Part shown: piece by piece, positions 37,555-47,019 of the stretch
How positions within the stretch are numbered: position 1 is the stretch's first letter
Layout: each line of letters opens with the position of its first letter
Source of the DNA: Opitutus terrae PB90-1
GTDB lineage: Bacteria; Verrucomicrobiota; Verrucomicrobiia; Opitutales; Opitutaceae
Length of the DNA stretch: 64,000 nt
Direction: 5' to 3'
Assembly: GCF_000019965.1 (NCBI RefSeq)
Contig: NC_010571.1
Location: 186,001-250,000 of the forward strand
Program-made: the position numbers and the translations under genes
Notes under the pieces: generated by a model
What the model was told of the DNA's origin: nothing
Databases searched by the model: none
Seen by the model: only the letters and a program-made list of their open reading frames with translations

Positions 37555-37618
37555 ACCAAGACGGAATGGAGCCGGATTCGCGGGGAGCACCAACGCCAAA
37601 TCCGAAACTCCAAACTGG
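37520..37618. repeat. GGAGTTCG word-repeat inverted element at the hisB/hisH junction
   Basis: Left arm 37520-37552: GGTTCGGAGTTCGGAGTTTG followed by GAGTTCGGAGTTC. Right arm 37597-37618: AAATCCGAAACTCCAAACTGG, its imperfect complement. The element begins nine bases after the hisB stop (minus strand) and runs into the 5' end of hisH. Confidence 0.7.
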
Positions 37619-37626
37619 CAGCGAAG

Positions 37627-38247
37627 CTACAGCTGGCCTTTTGTCGAGGGCAGCTGGTCGGCCGCCCGCGACTCGATCTGCGTCGCGCTATCCAAGGCGC
37701 GCGCGAAGCACTTGAAAATCGCCTCGGCCACGTGATGCGGTTCCTCGCCGTAGACGAGCTGCACGTGCAGGTTGGCGCCGAGCGCGTTGCTGAACGCGCG
37801 GCAAAATTCCTTTACGAGCAGGATGTTGAAGTCGCGCACGAACATCGTCGGCGCCTCGGCCTGATAGACCAGGTGCGGCCGGCCGCCGACGTCGACCACG
37901 ACGCGGGCGAGCGACTCATCCATCGGCAGAATGAAAAAGCCGTAGCGCTTGATGCCGATCTTCTCGCCGAGCGCCTCCTTGAAGGCCTGGCCCAGCACCA
38001 AGCCGACATCCTCGACCGTGTGGTGATAATCGACAGCCGTATCGCCTTTCGCGTTCACCGTCAGATCGAACAAGCCGTGCTTCGCAAACAGCGTCAGCAT
38101 GTGGTCGAAAAACGGCACGCCGGTGTCGATCTTCGCCGCGCCCCGGCCGTCGATGGCGAGCGTCAGCGTGATGTCGGTCTCAGCCGTCTTGCGCGCCACC
38201 GTGGCTACGCGCGACCCGGACTTGGGCTTGTTTACGATTTTTGCCAT
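37627..38247 (-). CDS. hisB: Imidazoleglycerol-phosphate dehydratase
   Basis: 206-residue monofunctional Mn-dependent dehydratase for the sixth step of histidine synthesis; it lacks the N-terminal phosphatase domain of the E. coli fusion. The metal-binding repeats are [17 protein letters not shown] with [17 protein letters not shown], and later [17 protein letters not shown] with [20 protein letters not shown]. The start overlaps the 3' end of hisC by 16 bases, indicating coupling. Confidence 0.97.
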   Translation of the reverse strand: MAKIVNKPKSGSRVATVARKTAETDITLTLAIDGRGAAKIDTGVPFFDHMLTLFAKHGLFDLTVNAKGDTAVDYHHTVEDVGLVLGQAFKEALGEKIGIKRYGFFILPMDESLARVVVDVGGRPHLVYQAEAPTMFVRDFNILLVKEFCRAFSNALGANLHVQLVYGEEPHHVAEAIFKCFARALDSATQIESRAADQLPSTKGQL

Positions 38248-39326
38248 GCGTCGAGAGTGTCGTGGAGGACAAGCATTTCGTCGTCCGTGCCGACGCTGAT
38301 GCGCAGGAAGGACGCGGTCAAGGCGTGGCTCGGGAAGTAGCGGACTAGCACCCGGTGCGAGTAAAGGTAATCGTAGGCCGCCTTCGCGACGGCCGGACCG
38401 CTCTCGCCGCGGGCGTTCCGCGGTTCCGTGAAGATGAAGTTCGCCTGGGAACGATAGGTGAACCAGCCGCGTCGCTCGAAGTCGTGGATCGACGCGTCGC
38501 GGGTGGCCTTGATCTTCGCCACGACCGTCGCGTAGTAGGCCGGATCACTCAGCGCCGCGATCGCAGCGGTTTGGGAGAGCCGGCTGACGTTGTAGCTGTC
38601 GCGCACGCGATCGAGCACGTCGATGACCTCCGGGTGCGCCAGCGCGTAGCCCACGCGAATGCCGGCCAAGGCGTAGGCTTTCGAGAGGGTGCGGACGACC
38701 ATCGCGTTGGGATAACGTGCGACCAGCGATACCGCGTTCTCCTCGGCAAACGGCGCATACGCTTCGTCGATGACCAGCAATCCCCGGAAGCGCTGCAGGA
38801 TCAGCTCGAGCTGCGCATTCGTGAAACCAACGCCGGTCGGGGCATTCGGCGAGGTCAGGATGAAGGCGCGCGCGGTGGAAGCAGCGACGCGCTCGATGGG
38901 CAACTGCATGGAGCGGTCGAACTCCACCGCCACGCTCCGGCCGTTCTGGATTTCCACCAGCACCGGATAAAGCGAGTAGCTCGGCACCGTAAAACCCGCG
39001 GCCGCGGCGTCGTCGCAAAACGCGCGCACGATTAGATTGAGCACGTCGTCGGAGCCGTTGCCGACCATGACGCTTTCGCGCGGCAGTCCGTGCATCTTCG
39101 CGATCACGGCGCGGAGCGGATCGCTCTTCGGATTCGGATAGAGTCGCAGCGCTGCGCCGTCCTCGCCGATGTCGCGATGCAGGGCCTCGGTCACCTGCGG
39201 GCTCGGAGCGTAGGGACACTCGTTGGTGTTGAGCTTCACCCAGCCGGATTCGGTGGGTTGAAGACCCGGCGTGTAGGCGTGGAGCCTGGCCACGTGCGGA
39301 AGAGCGAGAGCGGACGGACCTGACAT
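38232..39326 (-). CDS. hisC: Histidinol-phosphate aminotransferase
   Basis: 364-residue fold-type I PLP aminotransferase converting imidazole acetol phosphate to histidinol phosphate. The PLP Lys is in [30 protein letters not shown] and [11 protein letters not shown] are the cofactor Asn and Asp segments; [13 protein letters not shown] is the usual N-terminal substrate segment. It starts 281 bases after hisD, a gap holding a REP-like inverted repeat, and overlaps hisB. Confidence 0.96.
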   Translation of the reverse strand: MSGPSALALPHVARLHAYTPGLQPTESGWVKLNTNECPYAPSPQVTEALHRDIGEDGAALRLYPNPKSDPLRAVIAKMHGLPRESVMVGNGSDDVLNLIVRAFCDDAAAAGFTVPSYSLYPVLVEIQNGRSVAVEFDRSMQLPIERVAASTARAFILTSPNAPTGVGFTNAQLELILQRFRGLLVIDEAYAPFAEENAVSLVARYPNAMVVRTLSKAYALAGIRVGYALAHPEVIDVLDRVRDSYNVSRLSQTAAIAALSDPAYYATVVAKIKATRDASIHDFERRGWFTYRSQANFIFTEPRNARGESGPAVAKAAYDYLYSHRVLVRYFPSHALTASFLRISVGTDDEMLVLHDTLDAWQKS

Positions 39327-39494
39327 CCTTCGATGGCCGCAAAAAGACCGTCCGGGCGCAAAGCGAAATTGCGCCGCACCCGCGCAGTCAGCCGCATCTA
39401 GTGTGGCTTACTGTGTGGACAGCCGCATGGCCGTGCCTCCTCTGGTCCGCAGCAGAGGCCGTCCAAATACCAGCCTCATAGCGGTATCTCTGAC

Positions 39495-39577
39495 GTAGGG
39501 CCGGCGCTCGCCGCCGGCCGCGGATCTCGTTCGCCGCACACTCCGCATTCCCGGCCGCCGGTAAACGGCGGCCCTAC
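39495..39577. repeat. GTAGGGCCG...CGGCCCTAC inverted repeat
   Basis: Arms GTAGGGCCG (39495-39503) and CGGCCCTAC (39569-39577), with a second nested pair of CCGCCGGCCG and CGGCCGCCGG. REP-like GC-rich element of 83 bases in the hisD-hisC gap. In the hisD-hisC transcript it would fold into a stable hairpin. Confidence 0.55.
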
Positions 39578-39606
39578 AAGGACCGTGAGTGACTCGCGGA
39601 TGGCGA

Positions 39607-40902
39607 CTACAGCGTGCGGATCTTCACCGAACGGCCGTGCGCATCGAGCCGCTCCATGGCGGCGAAAGCCGCCACCACCGGCGCGCCCTTGCGGACGCTC
39701 TTGCGATCGTAGCGCACGAGACTGGTCCGCCGCAGGAAATCGGACACGCGCATCCCGCTGAAGAACCGTCCTGCGCGTCCGGTGGGCAACACGTGACTCG
39801 GGCCGGCGGTAAAATCGCCGAGCGCCGTCGGCGTTTCGTTGCCGATCATGATCGCGCCCGCGGTGGTCACCGCTTTCGTCAGCTGCTTCACCGCCGCTTC
39901 GCTGACCAGCAACTCGAGGTGCTCGGGCGCGACGTAGTTCGCGACCGCCGCCGCCTGTTGCATCGAGCCGACCTCGATCGCGAGAAAGCCCTGCTCGAGC
40001 ACCCGCTGCGTTTTCTCCGAACGGGTCAACGTCTGCAGCTGACCATTCATTTCGTTGACGATCTCGGTGATCACGCGCGAGGACGTGGCAACCAGGTAGA
40101 CCTTCTCCCGTCCCGAGCCGTGTTCGGCCTGCGCCAGCAGGTCGGCCGCGGCGTAGTCTGCGCGCGCGGTGTCATCGGCGATCACCATCAACTCGCTGGG
40201 CCCCGGCAGGCCGTTGACGCCGACGATTCCAAACACCTGCCGCATCGCCTCGCAGGTGTAGGCGTTACCCGGTCCAAAAATCTTGTCGACGGGCGGGATC
40301 GTCGTCGTGCCGAACGCCATCGCCCCGATCGCCTGCACGCCGCCGACGCGGTAGACTTCGTCGACGCCGAGCAGATGCAGCGCCGCCAGCAGCCCGTCGG
40401 CGATCTTGCCCTCGGCGTTGCAGGGCGTGAACACCACGACCTGTGGGCACTGCGCGATCTTCGCGAGCGTCACGGTCATCAGCACGGTCGAAACCAGCGG
40501 CACTTGTCCACCCGGGACATAAAGCCCGACACGACGCAGCGGATCGAACTTTTCGCCGACCATCGCGCCGTGCGGATTTTTCGCCGTCCAGCCTCGGGGC
40601 AGGCCGCGGCGGTTGTAGTCCATGATGCTGTCCCGCGCCGCGACCAACGCCCGCCGCTCGGCCGCCGGCAGCCGCTTGGCCGCCACGGTGAGATCCGACG
40701 GCTTCACCCGCAGATCGCGGGCGCGAAGCTTGGCGCCGTCGAATTTCGCCGCGTAGTAGACGACCGCTTCGTCTCCCCGCTCGCGCACATCTGCGAGAAT
40801 GGCTGCGACCGATTCGGTGATTTCGCGCGGGACCATGGTCGTCCGGCAGAAGTCGGCCACGTCGGCGTCGAAGGTTTTGGAAGCGTGATGCAGGATACGC
40901 AT
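39607..40902 (-). CDS. hisD: Histidinol dehydrogenase
   Basis: 431-residue zinc enzyme oxidising histidinol to histidine in two NAD-dependent steps. The start is the ATG of MRILHHASKTFDADVADFC; an upstream in-frame extension is not conserved. Features: GLYVPGGQVPLVSTVLM, VGGVQAIGAMAFGT, IFGPGNAYTCEA, GPSELMVIAD, LAQAEHGSGREKVYLV, the catalytic Glu-His in VAPEHLELL, and AGPSHVLPTGRAGRFFSGM. It begins a minus-strand his run hisD-hisC-hisB-hisH. No His-rich leader peptide was found upstream. Confidence 0.97.
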   Translation of the reverse strand: MRILHHASKTFDADVADFCRTTMVPREITESVAAILADVRERGDEAVVYYAAKFDGAKLRARDLRVKPSDLTVAAKRLPAAERRALVAARDSIMDYNRRGLPRGWTAKNPHGAMVGEKFDPLRRVGLYVPGGQVPLVSTVLMTVTLAKIAQCPQVVVFTPCNAEGKIADGLLAALHLLGVDEVYRVGGVQAIGAMAFGTTTIPPVDKIFGPGNAYTCEAMRQVFGIVGVNGLPGPSELMVIADDTARADYAAADLLAQAEHGSGREKVYLVATSSRVITEIVNEMNGQLQTLTRSEKTQRVLEQGFLAIEVGSMQQAAAVANYVAPEHLELLVSEAAVKQLTKAVTTAGAIMIGNETPTALGDFTAGPSHVLPTGRAGRFFSGMRVSDFLRRTSLVRYDRKSVRKGAPVVAAFAAMERLDAHGRSVKIRTL

Positions 40903-40996
40903 GGCTGGACAGCGGTGACGGTGGGCGGCGGTTAGGTGCGCGAAGGAACGGACGCGGCGCCGCGCACCGGGCGCACACAAGGATGCGAGACCAGGG

Positions 40997-41749
40997 TCAT
41001 TTCACCGTGGGGAGGGGCACCGCGAACAGACTCGCTGGAAAGCGTTCGTTCACGGTGATCTGGTCGAAGGTAATCGTGCGCTTCGAGGTGTGCCCTTCCG
41101 CGGTCTGCGAGATCACGATGGATTTGGGAAAGCGAATACCGCCCGCGTGGATTTCCCCGTCTTCGCGGAAATTGTTCATCTCGGTGCCGGTGTAAACCAG
41201 CCGCCCTGACGCCTGGTCGAAATAGCGCAGGTACACGAGATCGTCGTCGTGGTGGAACGCCACCTTGCGGCAGGAAATGCCATCGATGACGGCGACTCCC
41301 TCGTCCTTCACCCAACCGCCCACGCGTTCGATACCGCGATAGAACGACAGGTTCTCCCACACGTCGGCGCGCAGTTGCTTCACCTGCTCGGAACCCATCT
41401 GGCTCTGCTGCCACCGATCGGGATTCCTGGCGTCGATGGTCCGTCGCCACGCGTCGTAGCCGTCCAGGGCGCTGATCTCGATCGTGTCGTCCGACGTGAT
41501 CACGATCCGCTGTTGCGCCGGCTTCTGCAGGTAAATTTCGATCGCCTGGCGCAACGGCGTCGCCGAGTTGGCCGGATCCTCGGTGACGAGCGTGCCCACA
41601 TAGTGGATCGAGGTGACCCCGTCGAGGATGGCCTCCGAGGCGAGCCGAGCCCGGGCGCGGGCAATGATGCTCGGTTCCTCCGCGTGCAGCCCGACGATCG
41701 TCGCAAAAGCCAGCGCGAGCCAGGTGACGAGACGCACGGGAAAAATCAT
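40997..41749 (-). CDS. Exported protein, LolA-like in outline, unknown function
   Basis: 250 residues with a signal peptide (MIFPVRLVTWLALAFATIVG, cleaved near LHAEE). The mature part is a run of beta strands with a short helix: IHYVGTLVTED, IEIYLQKPAQQRIVITSDDT, GGWVKDEGVAVIDGISCRKV and KSIVISQTAEGHTSKRTITFDQI. Order and length resemble the LolA/LolB-like half-barrel used by some lipid-binding envelope proteins, but no motif proves it. It lies upstream of hisD (94 bases) on the same strand. Confidence 0.7.
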   Translation of the reverse strand: MIFPVRLVTWLALAFATIVGLHAEEPSIIARARARLASEAILDGVTSIHYVGTLVTEDPANSATPLRQAIEIYLQKPAQQRIVITSDDTIEISALDGYDAWRRTIDARNPDRWQQSQMGSEQVKQLRADVWENLSFYRGIERVGGWVKDEGVAVIDGISCRKVAFHHDDDLVYLRYFDQASGRLVYTGTEMNNFREDGEIHAGGIRFPKSIVISQTAEGHTSKRTITFDQITVNERFPASLFAVPLPTVK

Positions 41750-41828
41750 GGCCGATAGCTTGGAGGAAATTCGTCCGGGAGGGAAGTCCCGTGAGGGCCA
41801 ATACTGCACCGGTACCGCGCATCGGGTG

Positions 41829-41847
41829 GCCCGCCGTCCCGGCGGGC
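41829..41847. terminator. GC-rich hairpin downstream of guaA
   Basis: Perfect 7-bp stem GCCCGCC/GGCGGGC with loop GTCCC in the 227-base gap after guaA. There is no T-run, so termination is uncertain. A stem of the same arms (loop GGGAAC) occurs after rplQ at 50232-50255. Confidence 0.3.
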
Positions 41848-41976
41848 GGCACGAGCGCGAACGTCCAATCAGTCCGGCGCGACGACGGGCTCCACCTGCG
41901 ACGTGGTCGCTCACTCCAGCGGCGAAAGGCCCCGGCACGGGCGCCAGCCAGCGGCGGGCCGGCCGACCGCTCAGGC

Positions 41977-43515
41977 TCACTCCCACTCGATCGTCGCGGG
42001 CGGCTTCGAGCTGATGTCCAGCACCACGCGACTGACGCCGCGCACCTCGTTGGTGATGCGGCTGGAGATGTGTTGCAGCAGTTCGTGCGGCAGCTTGGCC
42101 CAATCGGCCGTCATTGCATCGATGCTCTCCACGACCCGTAGCGCGACGACGTAATCGTAAGTGCGTTCGTCGCCGAACACGCCCACGGTCCTCACCGGCA
42201 GAAAGACGCAGAACGACTGCCACACCTTGTAGTAGTAGCCCGACGCCATCATTTCCTCGTGCAGCACGGCGTCCGCGTTGCGCAGAATCTCGAGGTTGGC
42301 CGCGGTGATCTCGCCCATGACGCGCACGCCCAAACCGGGGCCGGGGAACGGCTGCCGCCAGACGACCTCCTTCGGCAGCCCGAGCGCCGCGCCGACCTTG
42401 CGCACCTCATCCTTGAACAACTCCCGCAGCGGTTCGATCAGCTTCAGCTTCATCCGCTCCGGCAGCCCGCCCACGTTGTGATGCGTCTTGATCACCGAGG
42501 CGGGGTTATTGCCGATCGAAACGCTCTCGATCACGTCCGGGTACAGCGTGCCCTGCCCGAGGAAGTCGGCGTGTCCGACCGTCTTCAGCGCCTTCTCGAA
42601 CACCTCGACGAAGGTGCGGCCAATGATCTTGCGCTTCTGTTCCGGTTCGGTGACGCCCTTCAGCCGCTTGAGGAACAGCTTCGAGGCATCGACGATGCGC
42701 AGGTCGATGTGAAAATGTTTTTTGTAGAGCGCCTCGACGTAATCGCGTTCGCCCTTCCGCAGCAGCCCGTTGTCGACGAACACGCAGGTGAGCTGCCGGC
42801 CGATGGCCTTGTGCAGCAGCGCCGCCGCGACCGACGAGTCGACGCCGCCCGACAGCCCGAGGATCACGCGCGACTTGCCGGCCTTGGCGCGAATGTCGGC
42901 CACCGCGTGCGCGATGAAATCCTTGGTGGTCCAATCCTGCTTGGCCCCGCAAACGCCGAGCAGGAAGTTGCGGATCATGTCGACGCCGCGCTCGGTGTGG
43001 AACACCTCCGGGTGAAACTGAATGCCATAAAACTGCCGCGTACGATCCTCGATCCCCGCATAGGGCGAGTTTTCCGAGATGGCCGTGGCCGCGAAGCCCG
43101 GCGGCAGCTTGGCCAACCGATCACCGTGCGAATTCCAGATCCGCAGCTTTCGGGGCAGCCCCGCAAAGAGCTTGCCCGGCCGCTTGATGGTCAGATGACC
43201 GTGGCCGTATTCTCGCGCGGTGCTGAGCTCCACCTTGCCGCCGAGGAAATGTCCCATCAGCTGCACGCCATAGCAGATGCCCAGGATCGGCACGCCGAGC
43301 TCGAAGATCGCCGGGTCGGGGTGCGGCGCCTTGCGCGCATACACGCTCTGCGGACCGCCGGACAGGATGATGCCGATCACCCCCTCCTCGCGCAACTGAG
43401 CCGCCGGCGTGGAGAAGTGGTAGATCTTCGAGTAGACCTGACACTCGCGGATCCGGCGGGCAATGACCTGGGTGAGCTGCGATCCGAAGTCGAGGACGGC
43501 GATGGTCTGAGGCAT
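41977..43515 (-). CDS. guaA: GMP synthase (glutamine-hydrolysing)
   Basis: 512-residue enzyme amidating XMP to GMP. The glutaminase domain (1-200) has Cys in [16 protein letters not shown] and His-Glu in [13 protein letters not shown]. The ATP-pyrophosphatase domain shows the PP-loop [15 protein letters not shown]. The C-terminal dimerisation domain contains [18 protein letters not shown] and ends KPPATIEWE, the canonical end. The start is the ATG of [13 protein letters not shown]. Length is standard. Confidence 0.98.
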
Positions 43516-43659
43516 GAGCGGCTTGGAAACGGACAGCACAATCGAGACGCCGCCCGGGGTGCAAGCGCGATTCCTGCGAAGTCGGTCACCAGTCGCAGCC
43601 GGATCACGCCGGCGGCCATGCGGGCGACCGGGTACGCCGGGAAATGATCGCTCGGGCGC

Positions 43660-44853
43660 TTACCGTCGCGGCGTCTCGTTTTCGAAACCGCCGCGCAATG
43701 CCTGCACGAACGCATTGCGGAACAACGTGCCGATCGTCGTCCAGATATCGACGTCGTTGTTGGCGAAGTCCCCGGCAAACGGCGCCTTCGTCGCGACCTG
43801 ATCCTTCTCATCGTTCTTCAACACCGCGGCGACCGCGCTCACGACCTTTTTGGCCAGCAGCTCCGCCGCGTTCTTGTCGCGATCCGACGCGGTACGGAAA
43901 TCCAGATCGTGGAACAGCGGCTTGACGTAGCCTTCGTAGCGTCCGTCCCGCGCCTGGATTTCCGCGTAGACTTCGAACGTGCCGCGCCCGACGTCGGCGT
44001 TGGCATACGCGAGCAGGAACCCATTCAGCGCGGGCAACTGCAGCTCGCGAATCTCGAAATTGCCGGTGAACCGCGGCTGCTCCGCCAGCGGATCCACCTG
44101 TGCTTCGGCGTGCAGCTGGCCGCCGCCGGCGAATCGGCCGTCAACCTTCAGCTGGGTCGGCAGCGAATCGCCATTGGCCTTGGGCCGGTTCTGCAGATCC
44201 GTCACCACCACGTGGAGATGCTCGATCGTGAACTCCGCCGCCGGATCCTTCGAGACATCCGCCACGCGGATGCGACCGCCCGTGAGTTCGAAGCGCGTGA
44301 GTTCCAGCGGCAGCGCCTGGCGCAGTTCGTCCTGCCATCGTTTCACGACTTCCTTTTTTTCCCGCGCTTCGGCCTTCAGCTCACCTTCCCGTTCCTCTTC
44401 GTTTCGACCGCCGGCAGAGGTGTTGTCATCGATCCGCTTGATCGCGTTTACCTCGGCGCCGTCGATCGTCAACCGGCCGCCGATCTTGCCGCTCAACAGC
44501 GCCGTCCACGAAAAACTCATACGCGCCCGGCGGAGGTGCAGCAGCGGCGGCTCGTCCTCGAACCCGCGCTCGTAGAGCACAAAATCGTCGACGTCGACGG
44601 CTCCGCGCCAGATCGCGAGCGTCACCCCTTCGACCCGCCCCACGAAATCGGGCATGGCCGCGAGCTTCTGATTCACCACGCTGCGTGCGATCGGCGAGCC
44701 GACGAAACGCACCAGCGCCAAGACTACGAGGACCGTGCCCAGCGCGATCCACCAGCCGCCGTGCGATCGGCGCGGCGGGCGCGAGAGCACTTGGTCTGGA
44801 GCCTCCGGCGGGAGGTTGCGGTGTCGCCGGCGAGTGAGTGACTTCAGCTTCAT
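43660..44853 (-). CDS. AsmA/DUF748-like envelope protein
   Basis: 397 residues: a basic cytoplasmic N-terminus (MKLKSLTRRRHRN), one membrane helix (about 33-50), then a long periplasmic beta-rich part. FVGRVEGVTLAIWRGAVDVDDFVLY and GGRLTIDGAEVNAIKR resemble the repeats of AsmA-like/DUF748 proteins, which bridge inner and outer membranes and may guide lipids. An internal Glu/Lys-rich helix (NEEEREGELKAEAREKKE) interrupts it. Start at the ATG of MKLKSLTRRR. Family assignment is by pattern only. Confidence 0.7.
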   Translation of the reverse strand: MKLKSLTRRRHRNLPPEAPDQVLSRPPRRSHGGWWIALGTVLVVLALVRFVGSPIARSVVNQKLAAMPDFVGRVEGVTLAIWRGAVDVDDFVLYERGFEDEPPLLHLRRARMSFSWTALLSGKIGGRLTIDGAEVNAIKRIDDNTSAGGRNEEEREGELKAEAREKKEVVKRWQDELRQALPLELTRFELTGGRIRVADVSKDPAAEFTIEHLHVVVTDLQNRPKANGDSLPTQLKVDGRFAGGGQLHAEAQVDPLAEQPRFTGNFEIRELQLPALNGFLLAYANADVGRGTFEVYAEIQARDGRYEGYVKPLFHDLDFRTASDRDKNAAELLAKKVVSAVAAVLKNDEKDQVATKAPFAGDFANNDVDIWTTIGTLFRNAFVQALRGGFENETPRR

Positions 44854-45168
44854 GCCGGTGATCACGCTTGGCCGGTGCCAACCGCACAAATCGCGCTGGT
44901 CCAAGCCTCGCACCCCCGCCCTGCCCCAGATTGCGGCCGGCAATGTGCATGGTTCGACACCGCGCTCCCGGCAAACTGCATGCCCCCCGGGCGTATCTCA
45001 CTTTTCGCAAACCCACGGGCGAGTCGCCTCTGCCACGCCACGTGGGATCGCCATCCCATGCATGTCAGCAAACCGAAAGGCGCCGCCGATGCCCGACGGA
45101 ATAGCCGTTCTCGAGCACCGGCTTTGCGCTCGCGTCGCGTTCCGGACACTCTGGTATGACGGCTTCCC
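44854..45168. other. Divergent intergenic region without recognised gene
   Basis: 315 bases between the starts of the AsmA-like and MFS genes. Only short unconvincing frames are present. A TGGTATGAC (45152-45160) just before the MFS start could be an extended -10, which would make that mRNA almost leaderless; no good -35 is seen. Confidence 0.4.
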
Positions 45169-46386
45169 ATGACGCGTTTCGTCGCCGTTTGCCGCAGCGT
45201 CGCTCGGCAACCCGGATTTGCCGGACTGCTCGCCGCGAACTTCGCGCTCGGGCTCGGCTATTCGTTTGTGAACCCGTTTCTGTCGATGTGGGGAACGCTG
45301 TCGATCGGCATGCGCCCGCTGACCTTCGGACTTTTCATGACCATCACCTCGGTGAGTGCGGTCGTCCTCAGCACGCTGCTGGCGCGCTGGTCCGACACGC
45401 ACGTCCCGCGGCGCACGATGCTCATCGTGGGCAGCTCCGGCGGAGTGATCGGTTATGCCGGCTACGCGTTCGTGCGCGATCCGGTACTGTTGACGCTGAT
45501 CGGCTCATTCGCGCTCGGCGTGGCGTCGGTGAATTTTTCGCAGCTGTTCGCCTTCGTACGCGAGGAACTCGCGCGGCCCGAGAACGCCGGCGCGGACGCG
45601 GCGCTGCACATGAGTTTGCTGCGCGTGTTCTTCTCGCTCGCGTGGACGATCGGCCCGGCCACCGGCGCGGCCGTGATGATTCACTTCAGCTACCGCGGCA
45701 TCTTCCTCGCGACGTCGGCGCTGTTTGTCCTGTTCCTGCTCGGCGTGCTGCGTTGGGTGCCGTTGCGGGCACATCCGCCCGTCGCGCACCGGGTGGCGCC
45801 CGCTTCGCTCGTCGCCGTGTTCACGCGGCCGATTATTCTCGTCCACTTCGTCGGCTTCGTCCTGGTTTTCGCCGGGTTCACCATGAACATGATGAATCTG
45901 CCGCTGCTGGTGACGCAGCAACTGGGCGGCACGGAACGGGAGGTGGGACTGATCTTCGGCATCGCGCCCATCGTGGAGATCCCGCTCTACGTCTGGTTCG
46001 GCCGCCTCGCGGCGCGGGGACATCAAATCGGTTTGCTGCGATTCGGTGTGCTCGCCGCCGTCGCGTATTTCCTCGCGCTTACGTTCGCACGCGCCCCGTG
46101 GCACATCTACCCGATGCAGATCCTGAGCGCGGCTTCGATCGCAGTCACGACCAACGTCACGATCATGTTTTTCCAGGACCGCTTGCCCGGGCAGGCGGGA
46201 CTCGCCACGAGCGTCTATTCAAACTCCTTCGCCGCCGGCAACCTGCTCGGCTATTTTTCCTTCGGCCTGCTCGTAAGCGTGATCGGTCACCGTGGCGTTT
46301 TTTTCGCGTGCGCGGCGCTCTGCACTACCACGCTTGTGGCGTTTTTGCTCTTTCGCCACGAGCCGCCGGTGACCGCCCGGGCGTAA
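45169..46386 (+). CDS. MFS transporter, sugar-efflux (SetA-like) type
   Basis: 405 residues with about twelve membrane segments. The loop 2-3 motif appears as ARWSDTHVPRRTMLIVG, a degenerate GxxxDRxGRR. GFAGLLAANFALGLGYSFVNPFLSMWGTL and LRVFFSLAWTIGPATGAAVM resemble the sugar efflux (SetA/B/C) branch. It would export sugars or small drugs across the inner membrane. It is preceded by a possible extended -10 and no SD. Confidence 0.85.
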   Translation: MTRFVAVCRSVARQPGFAGLLAANFALGLGYSFVNPFLSMWGTLSIGMRPLTFGLFMTITSVSAVVLSTLLARWSDTHVPRRTMLIVGSSGGVIGYAGYAFVRDPVLLTLIGSFALGVASVNFSQLFAFVREELARPENAGADAALHMSLLRVFFSLAWTIGPATGAAVMIHFSYRGIFLATSALFVLFLLGVLRWVPLRAHPPVAHRVAPASLVAVFTRPIILVHFVGFVLVFAGFTMNMMNLPLLVTQQLGGTEREVGLIFGIAPIVEIPLYVWFGRLAARGHQIGLLRFGVLAAVAYFLALTFARAPWHIYPMQILSAASIAVTTNVTIMFFQDRLPGQAGLATSVYSNSFAAGNLLGYFSFGLLVSVIGHRGVFFACAALCTTTLVAFLLFRHEPPVTARA

Positions 46387-46496
46387 CGCCGGCCCGCTGC
46401 TTCGGCGTCCGCCGGGCGCGGGCCCGGAAATTTCTACATCCCCGCTGGCGAAAACCCACCGTGAGACCGTGCGCCTGACCTGCACTAGACTCACGG

Positions 46497-46799
46497 ATGA
46501 ACTCCCGGGAAAATTCCTCCGCGCGGCCGATCACCGCTCCGCGCGACCCTGAGGTGGACACGGTGGAATCCAGCCGGCGTAGCGTCACCCCTTCACCCGA
46601 CACCGTGAACCTGCGCGATGAAGATTATCCCGCCGTCGACCAACCGCTCGTCGCCGGCTCCCGCGAGGCCCGCGCGCTGCACCAGAATCCGCCGCGCCGT
46701 CCTGATCAACTCGAGGCAGGCGGCGCAGGCGATGCGGCGCGCCCGAGCAAGACTGGCATCATGAAGCCACCGTTGCCGCCGCGGGGCCAAATGAAATAG
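46497..46799 (+). CDS. Short disordered protein, unknown function
   Basis: 100 residues rich in Pro, Arg, Ser, Asp and Glu without hydrophobic segments, likely intrinsically disordered (DEDYPAVDQPLVAGSREARALHQ is the most ordered-looking part). It starts at an ATG 110 bases after the MFS stop. The stop codon is embedded in a perfect hairpin (46795-46821). No homologue recognised; moderate chance of being a real gene. Confidence 0.5.
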   Translation: MNSRENSSARPITAPRDPEVDTVESSRRSVTPSPDTVNLRDEDYPAVDQPLVAGSREARALHQNPPRRPDQLEAGGAGDAARPSKTGIMKPPLPPRGQMK

Positions 46800-46821
46800 G
46801 CGCGCAAACTGCGCGCCTATT
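46795..46821. terminator. Perfect hairpin between converging small genes
   Basis: Perfect 11-bp stem AATAGGCGCGC/GCGCGCCTATT with loop AAACT. It includes the stop codon of the preceding ORF. T-richness after it is poor on both strands (TCCTTGAGTTT on plus, TCATTTGG on minus), so it may be a terminator or an mRNA-protecting stem. Confidence 0.55.
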
Positions 46822-46898
46822 CCTTGAGTTTGATGCGAAGCACTCGCTCCCCGCTGTTGCAATTCCTGCAGCCAGCATGGGAGCGCCGTGCCGCGGAT

Positions 46899-46964
46899 TT
46901 ACTTCTTCTTGGCCTTTTTCTTCGCCGCGGTCTTCTTCGCAGGTTTCGATGCTTTCTTAGCCAT
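46899..46964 (-). CDS. 21-residue Lys-rich microprotein
   Basis: ATG to TAA gives 21 residues, 11 of them Lys, with Ala and Pro between (MAKKASKPAKKTAAKKKAKKK split here for reference: MAKKASKPAKK then TAAKKKAKKK). An AAGGA lies eight bases before the ATG, one of very few real SD sequences in this window, which makes translation likely. Composition is that of histone-H1-like tails that bind DNA or RNA. A hairpin lies about 30 bases upstream in its 5' UTR. No homology claim beyond composition is made. Confidence 0.6.
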   Translation of the reverse strand: MAKKASKPAKKTAAKKKAKKK

Positions 46965-46995
46965 TTTGTTTTTCCTTCTTGTGGGGTTTGTTTTC

Positions 46996-47019
46996 GAGAC
47001 CAAGCGGTCTGCTTGTCTC
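46996..47019 (-). promoter_or_regulatory. Hairpin upstream of the microprotein; gap 46965-47297
   Basis: GAGACAAGC pairs with GCTTGGTCTC (one bulged base) about 30 bases before the microprotein start, a likely 5'-UTR stem. The rest of the 333-base gap to the YciF-like gene has no ORF with support; it is AT-richer around 47040-47130 and probably holds two divergent promoters, none of which can be drawn precisely. Confidence 0.4.

Noticed and set aside
39327-39606. A tRNA gene in the hisD-hisC gap
   Set aside because: No T-loop GGTTCRA motif or acceptor-stem pairing could be found; the symmetry is a REP-like repeat.
40902-40980. His-rich leader peptide for the his operon (AHLTAAHRHR)
   Set aside because: The His codons are in frame with hisD, not followed by a stop or a terminator hairpin.
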